A stretch of DNA of 64,000 bases from JAWKIW01 sp046331175 (GCA_046331175.1 JAXLRI010000005.1:491055-555054), one strand, 5' to 3'; numbered from the stretch's first letter, positions 1-8,959 are shown. Numbers and translations: made by a program. The notes: a model not told the origin generated them from the sequence alone.

Positions 1-189
1 GACGTCGAGGTGCTCGCCGATGCCCTCGTGCAGCGGGCGGCGGTGCCGGCCGAGGTGGTGCGCTACCCCGACGCCGGGCACGGCTTCCACTGCGACCAGC
101 GCCCCAGCTACGACGAGGCCGCCGCCCGGGACGGCTGGCGACGGACCATCGACTGGTTCGAGCGCTTCCTCAGCGGCGACCACGACTGA
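1..189 (+). CDS. Dienelactone hydrolase family protein, C-terminal end (partial)
   Basis: The first 62 codons of the window read in frame 1 to a TGA. The peptide contains YPDAGHGFH followed by DGWRRTIDWFERFL. This is the usual C-terminus of dienelactone hydrolase-like alpha/beta hydrolases, where the GHGF histidine belongs to the Cys-His-Asp triad. The nucleophile and N-terminal domain lie upstream of the window. The substrate cannot be inferred because many members act on esters or lactones other than dienelactone. Confidence 0.75.
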   Translation, partial: DVEVLADALVQRAAVPAEVVRYPDAGHGFHCDQRPSYDEAAARDGWRRTIDWFERFLSGDHD

Positions 190-207
190 GGGCTGGAGCC
201 GCCACCG

Positions 208-612
208 ATGACCTACGACGAGATCGTCGAGGACCTCGTCCGCCTGGTCGAGGCCGTCGGCGCCGCCATCATGGTGCTCGGCGGCCTGTGGGCCCTGGTC
301 GGGTACGCCCGCGCCGCTGCCCACCCCGACCGGCGGGCCGGCGCCTACCAGGCCGCCCGTCGCAGCCTCGGTCGGGTGATCCTCCTCGGCCTCGAGGTCC
401 TCATCATCGCCGACATCATCAGGACGATCGTGGTCGACCCCACGCTCGAGGGCGTGCTCGTGCTGGGCCTGATCGTGGTGATCCGGATCGTGCTCAGCTT
501 CTCGCTCGAGGTCGAGATCGACGGCGCGTGGCCCTGGCAGCGGTGGCGGCTCGAGCAGCGACGGCCACCTGGGGGCGATTCGGCTTCGGCTCCACCTGGA
601 GCACCCCGGTAG
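208..612 (+). CDS. DUF1622 family small membrane protein
   Basis: 134 residues starting at ATG, 18 bases after the preceding stop. Three hydrophobic segments (about residues 15-37, 56-75 and 80-97) are separated by a basic loop. The pattern DEIVEDLVRLVEAVGAAIM at the N-terminus, and a second helix running into IIADIIRTIV, match the DUF1622 family of inner-membrane proteins. The last 25 residues are Pro/Gly/Ser rich and probably not conserved. No biochemical function is known for the family. It may be cotranscribed with the hydrolase upstream. Confidence 0.7.
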   Translation: MTYDEIVEDLVRLVEAVGAAIMVLGGLWALVGYARAAAHPDRRAGAYQAARRSLGRVILLGLEVLIIADIIRTIVVDPTLEGVLVLGLIVVIRIVLSFSLEVEIDGAWPWQRWRLEQRRPPGGDSASAPPGAPR

Positions 613-622
613 GGTGCAGGCA

Positions 623-640
623 GGCCGCCGCGGGGCGGCC
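623..640 (+). terminator. GC-rich hairpin after the DUF1622 gene, in the trpB leader
   Basis: A perfect 7-bp stem (GGCCGCC/GGCGGCC) with a GCGG loop starts 11 bases after the stop at 612. There is no T-tract. A TAGGGT hexamer at 610-615 would start a transcript at about 622, right at the hairpin. The element could therefore be a weak terminator or the 5' cap of a trpBA leader. No Trp-rich leader peptide was found between 640 and 764. Confidence 0.35.
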
Positions 641-763
641 GTCGCCATGGCCGGATCCGGTCGGCGCCGGCCGCGATCGTGACGGTCCGTCCCGACCCGA
701 ACCCGGTCCACCCGGTCCCACGATCCGACCGGGCCGACCGATCCCAGCCGAGGAGGCAGCTGC

Positions 764-1927
764 GTGGCCCTGGCCGAGCCCACCCCCGAGGGGCGATTCG
801 GCGAGTTCGGCGGGCGGTTCGTCCCCGAGACGCTGGTGCCCGCCTGCCAGGAGCTCGAGCGTTCCTTCCGCGAGGCGTGGGCCGATCCGGCCTTCCGCGG
901 CGAGCTCGACGACCTGCTGCGCGACTACGCCGGTCGGCCGTCGGCGTTGACCGAGTGCCACCGGCTGTCCGACGAGCTGGGCGGGGTCCGCGTGCTGCTC
1001 AAGCGCGAAGACCTGAACCACACCGGCAGCCACAAGATCAACAACGTGCTGGGCCAGGCCCTGCTGGCCAAGCACATGGGCAAGACCCGCCTGGTCGCCG
1101 AGACCGGCGCCGGCCAGCACGGGGTGGCCACCGCCACCGCCGCCGCGCTCCTCGGCATGTCGTGCGTCGTCTACATGGGCGAGGTCGACATGGCCCGCCA
1201 GGAGCTCAACGTGTTCCGCATGCGCCTCCTCGGCGCCGAGGTGCGGCCGGCGTCGTCGGGCAGCCGCACCCTGAAGGACGCCGTCAACGAGGCCATGCGC
1301 GACTGGGTCGCCACCGTCGAGGACACCCACTACTGCCTCGGCTCGGTGATGGGTCCCCACCCGTACCCGTGGATGGTGCGGGAGATGCACACGGTCATCG
1401 GGCGGGAGGCGCGGGCCCAGTGCGAGGCGCTGCTCGGCGAGGGCGAGGTCCCCGACGTCGTCACCGCCTGCGTGGGCGGCGGGTCCAACGCCATCGGCAT
1501 CTTCTCGGGCTTCGCCGACTCGCCGGCCGCGCTGGTCGGCGTCGAGCCGGCCGGTGGTGCCGCGGTCGGCCGGGGCGTCCCCGGCGTGGTGCACGGGATG
1601 AAGAGCTACCTGATGCAGGACGAGTGGGGGCAGGTCCAGGAGGCCCACTCGATCTCGGCCGGCCTCGACTACCCGGGCGTCGGCCCCGAGCACTCGTACC
1701 TCGCCGCCATCGGGCGGGCCCGCTACGAGCAGGTCACCGACGCCGAGGTCATCGACGCCTTCCAGCTGCTGTCGCGGACCGAGGGGATCATCCCGGCCCT
1801 CGAGCCCGCCCACGCCCTGGCCTGGGTGTCGCGAGACCGCGAGCTCCTGCAGGGCCGCACGGTGCTCGTCAACCTGTCGGGCCGGGGCGACAAGGACGTC
1901 GCCCAGATGATGGACGTCCTCGGATGA
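764..1927 (+). CDS. trpB: Tryptophan synthase beta chain
   Basis: PLP enzyme that joins indole to L-serine in the last step of tryptophan synthesis, acting as an alpha2-beta2 complex with TrpA. It has 387 residues, a normal length. N-terminal FGEFGGRFVPETL, the PLP lysine K91 in HTGSHKINN, and the phosphate-binding GGGSNAIG loop are all present. The GTG start is fixed by an AGGAGG Shine-Dalgarno at 751-756. The stop overlaps the trpA start in ATGA, giving translational coupling. trpC and the other trp genes are not adjacent, so this is a separate trpBA unit. Confidence 0.97.
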   Translation: MALAEPTPEGRFGEFGGRFVPETLVPACQELERSFREAWADPAFRGELDDLLRDYAGRPSALTECHRLSDELGGVRVLLKREDLNHTGSHKINNVLGQALLAKHMGKTRLVAETGAGQHGVATATAAALLGMSCVVYMGEVDMARQELNVFRMRLLGAEVRPASSGSRTLKDAVNEAMRDWVATVEDTHYCLGSVMGPHPYPWMVREMHTVIGREARAQCEALLGEGEVPDVVTACVGGGSNAIGIFSGFADSPAALVGVEPAGGAAVGRGVPGVVHGMKSYLMQDEWGQVQEAHSISAGLDYPGVGPEHSYLAAIGRARYEQVTDAEVIDAFQLLSRTEGIIPALEPAHALAWVSRDRELLQGRTVLVNLSGRGDKDVAQMMDVLG

Positions 1928-2763
1928 GCGGCGTCGACGTGGGCGGCGTCGGGGGCGGCCCCTGGCCGGTGCCCGAGGCCCCGGCCGGGCTCGGGGCGCT
2001 CGAGGCGGCCCTGCGGAGCGGCCGCGACGCTGGCCGCAAGCTGTTCGTGCCCTACCTCACCGGCGGCCTGCCCGGCTGGCTCGACCACCTGCGGGCGATG
2101 GCCGACGCCGGCGCCGACGCCATCGAGGTCGGGGTGCCCTTCTCCGATCCCGTCATGGACGGCCCGGTCATCCAGGCCTCGTCCGAACGGGCCCTGCAGG
2201 CGGGGGCCACGCCGGGCTCGGTGTTCGACGAGCTCCGCGACCACGACGCCGGGGTGCCGCTGGCGGTCATGACCTACTACAACATCGCCTTCCGCATGGG
2301 CCACGAGCGCTTCGCCGCGTCGCTGGCCGACGCCGGTGTGAGCGCGGCCATCCTGCCCGACCTCCCGCTGGAGGAGTCGGGCGAGTGGGCCGCCGCCGCC
2401 GACGCCGCCGGTGTGGAGACGGTGCTGCTCGCCGCCCCCACCGCCCCCGACGACCGGCTGCCGCGCATCTGCGCCAGGGCCCGAGGGTTCGTGTACGCGG
2501 TGGGGCTCCTGGGGGTCACCGGCGAGCGCGACGAGCTGGCGGCCAGCGCCCTCGACATCGCTCGGCGCCTCAAGGCCGTCACCGACAAGCCGGTCCTCGT
2601 CGGGGTGGGCGTGTCCACCCCCGAGCAGGCCGCCGAGGTGTGCGAGGTGGCCGACGGCGTGGTGGTCGGCTCGGCGGTGGTGCACCGCATCGTCGACGGC
2701 GACGCGCCCGAGCAGCTCGGCGAGCTGGTGGGCCGGTTCCGCTCCGCCCTCGACCGCGGCTGA
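1924..2763 (+). CDS. trpA: Tryptophan synthase alpha chain
   Basis: Cleaves indole-3-glycerol phosphate to indole and glyceraldehyde-3-phosphate and channels indole to TrpB. 279 residues from the ATG that overlaps the trpB stop. The catalytic acids are visible as E68 (AIEVGVPFSDP) and D79 (VMDGP). The barrel continues with AILPDLPLEES, a GLLGVTG loop and the phosphate-binding GVGVSTPEQ and GVVVGSAVV motifs. About 20 extra Gly/Pro-rich residues precede the first family segment. They may be a real extension, since no later start would keep the coupling. Confidence 0.96.
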   Translation: MSGVDVGGVGGGPWPVPEAPAGLGALEAALRSGRDAGRKLFVPYLTGGLPGWLDHLRAMADAGADAIEVGVPFSDPVMDGPVIQASSERALQAGATPGSVFDELRDHDAGVPLAVMTYYNIAFRMGHERFAASLADAGVSAAILPDLPLEESGEWAAAADAAGVETVLLAAPTAPDDRLPRICARARGFVYAVGLLGVTGERDELAASALDIARRLKAVTDKPVLVGVGVSTPEQAAEVCEVADGVVVGSAVVHRIVDGDAPEQLGELVGRFRSALDRG

Positions 2764-2835
2764 CCCCTTCGCCGGGCGCGGCGGCCCGCCTGCCGTCGTC
2801 GGCCCGCCGCCCACGGCCCGAGCGCGAGCGGTCCC

Positions 2836-2841
2836 TATGCT
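2836..2841 (+). promoter_or_regulatory. -10 hexamer TATGCT, leaderless start
   Basis: TATGCT ends 6 bases before the GTG at 2848, so transcription would start at the start codon. There is no Shine-Dalgarno and no clear -35. The same geometry recurs at many genes in this window. Confidence 0.6.
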
Positions 2842-2847
2842 GGGCGC

Positions 2848-3645
2848 GTGCCGAGCGAGCCCACCCGCCTCAAGGCGTTCCCGCGCCACCGGCTCCTGGC
2901 CCAGGAGCTGTTCGCCTGCCCGGCCAACGAGGTCGACCTGCTGACCGTCCTCGGCGCACCCACGGCCGAGTACCAGCCGTCCATCGGCGAGGGCACCCCC
3001 GTGCTGTTCTGGGACATCGAGTGGCCCTGCGGGCTGGTGATGGGCCTGCAGTTCGACCAGCTCGACCAGCGGCTCAGCGGCTTCCTCGACCAGCCCGAGG
3101 TCGCCCACGCGCTGCGCCACCTGCACCTCGACCCCGACGAGCTGTGGATCCTCGAGCGGGACGAGCCCACCCGGTTCGGCCAGGTCTGCCCCGATCCGCC
3201 CGACCGCACCGCCCAGGTGTGGCGCGTCGCCGCCGACGGCACCGAGGAGGAGGTCGCCTTCGGCGTGACCGGCCGCGACGCCGACTGCCTCGTGGACGAG
3301 CTGCGCACCGGCGACCCGAGCGCGCGGGTCGAGCGGCGCGACGGGCCGGTGCCCGAGCACCACCCGCCGGCCCCACCCCCGTCGGATCCGCCCCGCATCA
3401 ACGAGCCCGTCGACCTGTTCGCCGAGATGGCCGACGGTGACGCCCCCGGCATCGACGACGAGGTGCTCGAGCTGGTGGCAACCGACGGCGGGGCCGCCGA
3501 CCACGTCCGCCTGGCCCTGATCCGGCGGGCGGCGCAGGCCCAGGGGCGCGAGCCGGCCGATCCCGAGCCGACGGCCCACGGCGGCGACGCCGCCGCTCGG
3601 CCGCCGCGCCGGCGCGACCTCTTCTCGATGCCCGACGAGCGCTGA
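2848..3645 (+). CDS. Hypothetical protein, acidic, soluble
   Basis: 265 residues from a GTG placed 6 bases after a TATGCT -10 box, so probably read from a leaderless mRNA. No family is recognised. The first 170 residues look globular, with conserved-looking stretches such as YQPSIGEGTPVLFWDIEWP and a run of Asp/Glu. A Pro-rich linker (about 172-190) joins them to a short acidic segment with DLFAEMADGDAPGIDDEVLELV. The C-terminus is basic and low-complexity. There is no signal peptide or membrane segment. Codon use matches its neighbours. It converges on the acyl-CoA dehydrogenase gene. Confidence 0.7.
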   Translation: MPSEPTRLKAFPRHRLLAQELFACPANEVDLLTVLGAPTAEYQPSIGEGTPVLFWDIEWPCGLVMGLQFDQLDQRLSGFLDQPEVAHALRHLHLDPDELWILERDEPTRFGQVCPDPPDRTAQVWRVAADGTEEEVAFGVTGRDADCLVDELRTGDPSARVERRDGPVPEHHPPAPPPSDPPRINEPVDLFAEMADGDAPGIDDEVLELVATDGGAADHVRLALIRRAAQAQGREPADPEPTAHGGDAAARPPRRRDLFSMPDER

Positions 3646-3650
3646 CCCGG

Positions 3651-3677
3651 GGTCGGGCCGCCGTCTGGGCGGCGACC
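3651..3677. terminator. Hairpin between convergent genes
   Basis: GCCGCC/GGCGGC (3657-3662 and 3668-3673, loop GTCTG) is extended by GGTC/GACC with a two-base bulge. It sits between two convergent stops and has no T-tract, as is common in high-GC actinobacteria. It could serve both strands. Confidence 0.5.
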
Positions 3678-3691
3678 GGCGCCGGCGTCGG

Positions 3692-4849
3692 TCAGTACTT
3701 CCCCCAGCCCGACAGCTCGGCGATGATGCGCAGCATCACCTCGTCGGCGCCGCCCCCGATCGACAGCAACCGGCTGTCGCGGTAGTAGCGGGCCGTCCAG
3801 GTCTCCTCCATGTAGCCGATGCCCCCGTGGAACTGCATGCAGGTGTCGGCGACCTGGCGCTGCAGGCGGCCGGCCTTCAGCTTGGCGATGGAGGCCATCC
3901 GCGTGACGGTGAGGTCGTCGGCCCCGCTCACCACCGCCTCGGCGCACGCCTCGTTGTAGCGGCGGAGGAGGTCGACCTCGGCGGCCAGCTCGGCCAGCGT
4001 GAAGGCGATGTACTGGTTGTCGAGCAGGGCCCGGCCGAAGGCCTGGCGCTGCTTCAGGTAGGCGACGGTCTGGTCGAGGGCCGCGACCATCTGGCCGGTC
4101 GCCATGTAGGCCGCGATGAGGCGCTCGTTCTGGAACTGGGCCATCTGCTGCTGGAAGCCGCGGTCGATCTCGCCGATGGTGTTGGCCACCGGAACCCGCA
4201 GGTCGACGAAGCTGAGCTCGGCGGTGTCCGACGACCGCTGGCCCAGCTTGTCGAGCTTGCGGCTCACCGAGAACCCGGGGGTGTCGGTGGGGACGATGAT
4301 CTGGCTCATGCCCCGGTAGCCGCCGTCTTCGGAGGTGCGGGCCAGCAGGCAGAGCCAGTCGGCCTGGGTGCCGTTGGTGATGTAGAGCTTGGTGCCGTTG
4401 ATGACCCACTCGTCGCCGTCGCGCACGGCCCGGGTGCGGATGCCGGCCACGTCGGAGCCGGCGTCGGGCTCGGTCACGGCGATGGCCGCCACCATCTCGC
4501 CGCGGATGGCGGGGGCGAGGTAGGTGGCCTTCAGCTCGTCGGAGCCGAACCGGGCCAGGGCGGGGGTGGCCATGTCGGTCTGCACGCTCACCGCCATGGC
4601 GACGCCGCCGGTGGCGCACCGGCCGAACTCCTCGCCGTAGATCATCGTGTAGCTGTGGTCGGCACCCTGGCCGCCGTAGGCGGGGTCGTACTCGAGGCCC
4701 AGGATGCCGAGCGCACCGAGCTTCGGGAAGAGCTCGTGGGCGGGGAAGATCCCTGCCTCCTCCCACGCGTCGGCGTGGGGGTTGATCTCGGTGTCGACGA
4801 CGTCGCGCACGGTCTGGCGGAACAGCTCGTGCTCGGGGGTGAACTGCAT
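3692..4849 (-). CDS. Acyl-CoA dehydrogenase
   Basis: FAD enzyme introducing the alpha-beta double bond in an acyl-CoA. 385 residues, typical length. Family signatures are AVTEPDAGSDVAGIRT (FAD/substrate region), KLYITNG, and C-terminal QFHGGIGYMEE. The Glu found near the C-terminus in many members (IYEGT) is replaced here (SIGGGADE). E242 in FQNERL occupies the helix-G position used as base in isovaleryl-CoA dehydrogenase-type enzymes (inference). The ATG at 4849 is chosen because AGGAG lies 7 bases upstream. It is last in the carboxylase/AtuA operon, 79 bases after the previous stop, so a branched or terpenoid acyl-CoA substrate is likely. Confidence 0.93.
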   Translation of the reverse strand: MQFTPEHELFRQTVRDVVDTEINPHADAWEEAGIFPAHELFPKLGALGILGLEYDPAYGGQGADHSYTMIYGEEFGRCATGGVAMAVSVQTDMATPALARFGSDELKATYLAPAIRGEMVAAIAVTEPDAGSDVAGIRTRAVRDGDEWVINGTKLYITNGTQADWLCLLARTSEDGGYRGMSQIIVPTDTPGFSVSRKLDKLGQRSSDTAELSFVDLRVPVANTIGEIDRGFQQQMAQFQNERLIAAYMATGQMVAALDQTVAYLKQRQAFGRALLDNQYIAFTLAELAAEVDLLRRYNEACAEAVVSGADDLTVTRMASIAKLKAGRLQRQVADTCMQFHGGIGYMEETWTARYYRDSRLLSIGGGADEVMLRIIAELSGWGKY

Positions 4850-4928
4850 GGCGCGCTCCTGGGGGTGCAGGTGGTGCAGACGGGCCGGCGGAGCGGCGTC
4901 CGCCGTTCGGTGTGCGAGCCGGGACGGC

Positions 4929-6794
4929 TCAGCCGGCGCTGATCTCGCTCGCGGGGACGTCGGGCAGCTCGTCGAGCAGGGCGGCGGGCACCTCGACGAC
5001 CTTGGCCCGCAGGTACTCGCCGAGGCCCTTGGCCTGGGGATCGGTGCGGGTCGAAGCGGCGACCCCACGGCCGAGGAGCCCGACGATCACGAAGTTCAGC
5101 GCCGACAGCTCGGGCAGGTCGACGCGACGCACCTCGAGGTCGGCGGCCTCGGGAAGGAGGCTGCGCAGCCGGTCGGTGGTCAGGTAGGCGTGGAGCCACC
5201 GGTAGAGGCCGTCGGTGCGGGCCCACACGCCGATGTTGGCGTTGCCGCCCTTGTCGCCGGAGCGGGCGCCGGCGAGCCGACCGAGCGGGACCCGGCGCAG
5301 GGTGGACGTGTCCCACTCGGCCGCCGACAGCTGCGTGTTGGTCTCGGAGATGGCCAGGATCGGCTCGTGCTCGGCGGTGATCGGGGCATCGCCGGCGCCC
5401 ACGGCGCGCTCGGCGTCCGACAGCGGCGCCACGGTGAACCGGTCGATGCCGCCGGGTCCCTCGAGCACGACCTCGTGGTGCGGGAACGTCGACGGGATCA
5501 GGGCCGGCCAGTAGACGCCGAAGGTCGAGGCGTCGGTGGGGGGCGAGGTGGTGAAGAACCCGGGGTACGAGGCCAGCACCATCTCGATGACCTTGTTCGA
5601 GAAGGCGCGGCCGACCTTGGCCTGGTCGCGGTCCATGACCGTCACCCGCAGCTCGGCGAGGGCGTCGTCGTTGGTGGCCGGATCCGGGCGGTCGGTGCGC
5701 CGCAGCGTGACGGCCACGTCGTCGAAGGCCTCGCGCCCGCCCGGGACGAGCGACCACAGCGTGCGCTCGGCGAGGTCGGCCTTGGCCTCGATGTCGAGGC
5801 CGGTGAGCACGAACGTCATGGTGTTGCGCCACCCACCGAGGTAGTTCACCGCCACCTTCACCTGGTCGGGGCCGGGAAGGCCTCGCACGCCCGAGATGCG
5901 GACCCGATCAGGGCCCTCCTGGTCGAGCTGGATCGTGTCGAACCGCACGACGGCGTCGGGGTTGGCGTACTCGACGCCTTGGATCTCGTAGAGCAGCTGG
6001 GCGGTGACGGTCCCGACCGAGACCAGGCCGCCCGTGCCGGGGTGCTTGGTGACGACGGTGGACCCGTCGGCGTGCACCTCGGCGATGGGGAAGCCGCACC
6101 GCTCGATGCCGGGCACCTCGGAGAAGAAGGCGTAGTTGCCGCCGGTGCACTGCGTCCCGCACTCGATCACGTGGCCGGCGACCACGGCGCCGGCGAGCGC
6201 GTCCCAGTCGGTGCGCGACCAGCCGTGGTGCCACGCGGCCGGGCCCACGATGACCGCCGCGTCGGTGACCCGACCGGTGATCACGACGTCGGCCCCTCGC
6301 TCGAGGGCACCGGCGATGCCCCACCCGCCGAGGTAGGCGTTGGCGGTGATCGGGTCGGCCCCGACCTCCTCGAGCTTCTCGCCGGTGTCGAGGTTGACCA
6401 GGTCGATGCCCGCCCCGCGCAGCTCGTCGAGCCGGCCCACGAGGTCGTCCCCGGTGACGTGGGCGATGGTGGGGGACAGGCCGGCCCGCTCGGCGATGGC
6501 CCGCACGGCGGCGGCGCAGCCGGCCGGGTTCAGGCCGCCGGCGTTGGAGACGATCTTGATGCCCCGCTCGAGGCAGGTGGCGAGCACCGCCTCCATCTGG
6601 GCGACGAAGGTCTTGGCGTAGCCGCCGTCGGGGTTGCGCAGCTTGTCCTTGGCCAGGATGAGCATGGTGAGCTCGGCCAGCCAGTCGCCGGTGAGGACGT
6701 CGATGGGTCCGCCCTCGACGACCTCGCGGGCGGCCGAGAGCCGGTCGCCGTAGAAGCCGGAGCAGTTGGCGATGCGCAGCGGGGTGGTGCTCAC
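4929..6794 (-). CDS. AtuA-type acyl-CoA hydratase-like protein (DUF1446 plus C-terminal AtuA-like domain)
   Basis: 621 residues. The N-terminal ~450 residues carry the DUF1446/AtuA pattern: IANCSGFYGDRLSAARE at the start, SNAGGLNPAGC, VITGRVTDAAVIVGPAAWHHGW and ECGTQCTGGNYAFF. The last ~110 residues (from GARSGDKGGNANIGVWA) are the AtuA-like C-terminal domain. The Pseudomonas homologue AtuA is required for acyclic terpene (citronellol/geranyl) use, and a hydratase role has been proposed but not firmly shown. The GTG start overlaps the biotin carboxylase stop in GTGA. Location between the carboxylase and an acyl-CoA dehydrogenase supports action on a carboxylated enoyl-CoA. Confidence 0.88.
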   Translation of the reverse strand: MSTTPLRIANCSGFYGDRLSAAREVVEGGPIDVLTGDWLAELTMLILAKDKLRNPDGGYAKTFVAQMEAVLATCLERGIKIVSNAGGLNPAGCAAAVRAIAERAGLSPTIAHVTGDDLVGRLDELRGAGIDLVNLDTGEKLEEVGADPITANAYLGGWGIAGALERGADVVITGRVTDAAVIVGPAAWHHGWSRTDWDALAGAVVAGHVIECGTQCTGGNYAFFSEVPGIERCGFPIAEVHADGSTVVTKHPGTGGLVSVGTVTAQLLYEIQGVEYANPDAVVRFDTIQLDQEGPDRVRISGVRGLPGPDQVKVAVNYLGGWRNTMTFVLTGLDIEAKADLAERTLWSLVPGGREAFDDVAVTLRRTDRPDPATNDDALAELRVTVMDRDQAKVGRAFSNKVIEMVLASYPGFFTTSPPTDASTFGVYWPALIPSTFPHHEVVLEGPGGIDRFTVAPLSDAERAVGAGDAPITAEHEPILAISETNTQLSAAEWDTSTLRRVPLGRLAGARSGDKGGNANIGVWARTDGLYRWLHAYLTTDRLRSLLPEAADLEVRRVDLPELSALNFVIVGLLGRGVAASTRTDPQAKGLGEYLRAKVVEVPAALLDELPDVPASEISAG

Positions 6795-8959
6795 GGGGCC
6801 TCCCGGAGGCGGACGAGCAGCTGGTGGGCGTCGACATTGTCGCCCACGGCGACGAGCACCTCGTCCACGACCCCGGCGGTGGCCGCCCGCACCCGGTGCT
6901 CGACCTTCATGGCCTCGAGCACCACGAGCGTGTCGCCCGGCTCGACCGCGCGGCCGGCTTCGACCTCGACCGCGACGACCCGGCCGGGCACCGGCGCCTG
7001 GGGTCCCCCGGCGGTGGCGGCGACGTCGTGCTGGCCGTGGCGGCCCTGCAGGGTGAAGGCCGACTGGCCGAGCAGCGAGTTGACGTAGGCGACGTCGTCG
7101 ACGAGGTGCACGCTGCAGCGGTGGCCCCGCCGGCCGAAGTGCACCAGGAACGTCTCCTCGTCGAGGACCTCGACCTCGACGAGCGTGGTGGTGCCGCCGC
7201 CGGTGCCCTCGATGGCGACGTGGAACAGGTCGGCGTCGACGCCGCCGGACTCGGCCCGCCGCCGCACGGCCAGCGGGTGGTCGCGGGCGACGCGGGTGGT
7301 GTCGACGTCCCACCGGTGGTCGGCCTCGACGAACACCCGGTGCTGGGTGGCGGCGCCGATGTCGGCCTCCTGAGGCCGCCACCCCGGCCCGGCCGGGTCG
7401 GGCCGCACCTCGCGCCCGCGGTGGGTGACGTTGCGCCAGCCGGTCGGGGCGAAGGGCCAGGGGCCGCGGCGGGCGGCCAGCAGCGGCGGCCCGAGGGCGG
7501 CGGCGGCCAGGTGGGGGCCGGTGATGGTGGTGAAGCGCTGCCACTGGCGCTCGTAGGCCAGGGGGTCGTCGGCCGAGCCCACCGGCGGGTGGAGGTCGAT
7601 GTAGTCGGTGCGGGTCTCGCCGGCGAGGAAGTCGTCGTCGGTGAGGATGTGCACGAGGTGGTCGCGGTTGGTGACCACCCCGTGGATGTGCATCTCTCGC
7701 AGGCCCCGGGTGAGGCGGGCCGCGGCCTCCTCGCGGGTGGGGGCGTGGGCGATGACCTTGGCCAGCATCGGGTCGTACCAGGGGGTGACGAGGTCGCCGG
7801 ACCGGACGCCGTCGTCGTAGCGCAGCCCCGGCGTGGTGCCGTGGCGCCACCGCGCCAGGCGGCCGGTGCTCGGGAGCCAGTCGTTGGCCGGGTCCTCGGC
7901 GTACACCCGCACCTCGATGGCGTGGCCCCGTGCCTGCACGTCCTCTTGCCCGAACGGCAGCGGCCGCCCCCGGGCGATCTCGAGCTGGAGCCGGACGAGG
8001 TCGACCCCGTAGACCTCCTCGGTGACGGGGTGCTCGACCTGGAGGCGGGTGTTCATCTCGAGGAACCAGAACTCGGGCTCGTCGCCGTGGTCGTCGACGA
8101 GCAGCTCGACGGTGCCGGCGTTGCGATAGTCGATGGCCTGGCACAGCGCGACGGCAGCCTCGCCCATGCGGGCCCGCAGCGCCGGCGACACCGCCGCCGA
8201 CGGCGCCTCCTCGACCAGCTTCTGGTGCCGGCGCTGGATGGAGCACTCGCGCTCGCCGAGGTGCACGACCTCGCCGTGGTCGTCGGCGAGGACCTGGATC
8301 TCGATGTGGCGACCGGCCGGGACGTAGCGCTCGGCGAACACCGAGCCGTCGCCGAACGCGGCCTGGGCCTCGCGGCGGGCCGAGAGCACCGCGTCGACGA
8401 GGTCGTCCTCGTGCTCGACGATGCGCATCCCGCGCCCGCCGCCGCCGGCCGCCGCCTTCACGATCAGGGGGTAGCCGATGGCCGCTGCCGCCACCCTCCA
8501 CTGCTCGGGCTCGGCGCCGCCGAGCACGGCGCCGGGCAGGACCGGGACGCCGGCCTCCTCGGCGGCCAGCTTGGCGGCGATCTTGTCGCCCATCGTGCGG
8601 ATGGCGTCGGGTGGGGGACCGACCCACACGTGGCCGTCGGCGACCACGGCGCGGGCGAAGGCCGCGCTCTCGGACAGGAACCCGTAGCCGGGGTGGACGG
8701 CGTCGGCGCCCTGCCACGAGGCCGCCCGCAGCACCTCGTCCTGGTCGAGGTAGGTCTTGGCGGCGGTCACGCCGCGCAGGGGGACCGCGACGTCGGCCTC
8801 GAGGACGTGGGGGGCCGAGCGGTCGGGCTCGGAGTACACGGCGATGGTGCGGATGCCCATCTCGTGGGCCGTGCGCAGGATGCGGCGGGCGATCTCGCCT
8901 CGGTTGGCGACGAGGAGGGAGCGGATCGGTCGTTCGGCGCGTTCGGTGGGCTCGGGCAT
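6791..8959 (-). CDS. Acyl-CoA carboxylase alpha subunit (biotin carboxylase + biotin carrier)
   Basis: 722 residues. It carboxylates biotin with ATP and bicarbonate for the adjacent carboxyltransferase. Domains in order: biotin carboxylase N-domain (LLVANRGEIARRI), ATP-grasp with AAGGGGRGM, catalytic EMNTRLQVEH with HPVTEEV, a BT/linker region of ~140 residues, and the biotinyl domain with VVLEAMKVEH, whose Lys is biotinylated. This length and order fit methylcrotonyl-, geranyl- or propionyl-type carboxylases, not the separate AccB/AccC of fatty-acid synthesis. GGAGG precedes the ATG. The gene starts 17 bases after the beta-subunit stop. Confidence 0.94.
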   Translation of the reverse strand: MPEPTERAERPIRSLLVANRGEIARRILRTAHEMGIRTIAVYSEPDRSAPHVLEADVAVPLRGVTAAKTYLDQDEVLRAASWQGADAVHPGYGFLSESAAFARAVVADGHVWVGPPPDAIRTMGDKIAAKLAAEEAGVPVLPGAVLGGAEPEQWRVAAAAIGYPLIVKAAAGGGGRGMRIVEHEDDLVDAVLSARREAQAAFGDGSVFAERYVPAGRHIEIQVLADDHGEVVHLGERECSIQRRHQKLVEEAPSAAVSPALRARMGEAAVALCQAIDYRNAGTVELLVDDHGDEPEFWFLEMNTRLQVEHPVTEEVYGVDLVRLQLEIARGRPLPFGQEDVQARGHAIEVRVYAEDPANDWLPSTGRLARWRHGTTPGLRYDDGVRSGDLVTPWYDPMLAKVIAHAPTREEAAARLTRGLREMHIHGVVTNRDHLVHILTDDDFLAGETRTDYIDLHPPVGSADDPLAYERQWQRFTTITGPHLAAAALGPPLLAARRGPWPFAPTGWRNVTHRGREVRPDPAGPGWRPQEADIGAATQHRVFVEADHRWDVDTTRVARDHPLAVRRRAESGGVDADLFHVAIEGTGGGTTTLVEVEVLDEETFLVHFGRRGHRCSVHLVDDVAYVNSLLGQSAFTLQGRHGQHDVAATAGGPQAPVPGRVVAVEVEAGRAVEPGDTLVVLEAMKVEHRVRAATAGVVDEVLVAVGDNVDAHQLLVRLREAP

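Noticed and set aside
613..763. Tryptophan attenuator or T-box before trpB
   Set aside because: No Trp codon run, no T-box consensus and no alternative stem pairing beyond one hairpin.
494..1813. Long open frame on the minus strand opposite trpB
   Set aside because: High GC makes antisense frames long. Its composition is His/Gly/Asp-rich shadow sequence, and trpB on the plus strand is unmistakable. The same applies to the other long antisense frames across the window.
679..1923. Extended frame upstream of trpA giving a 694-codon protein
   Set aside because: The first 415 codons are an out-of-frame reading of trpB. The ATGA overlap sets the real trpA start at 1924.
4850..5068. Longer acyl-CoA dehydrogenase with 73 extra residues
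   Set aside because: The extra residues are low-complexity and overlap the AtuA gene. ATG 4849 has AGGAG and matches the family N-terminus.
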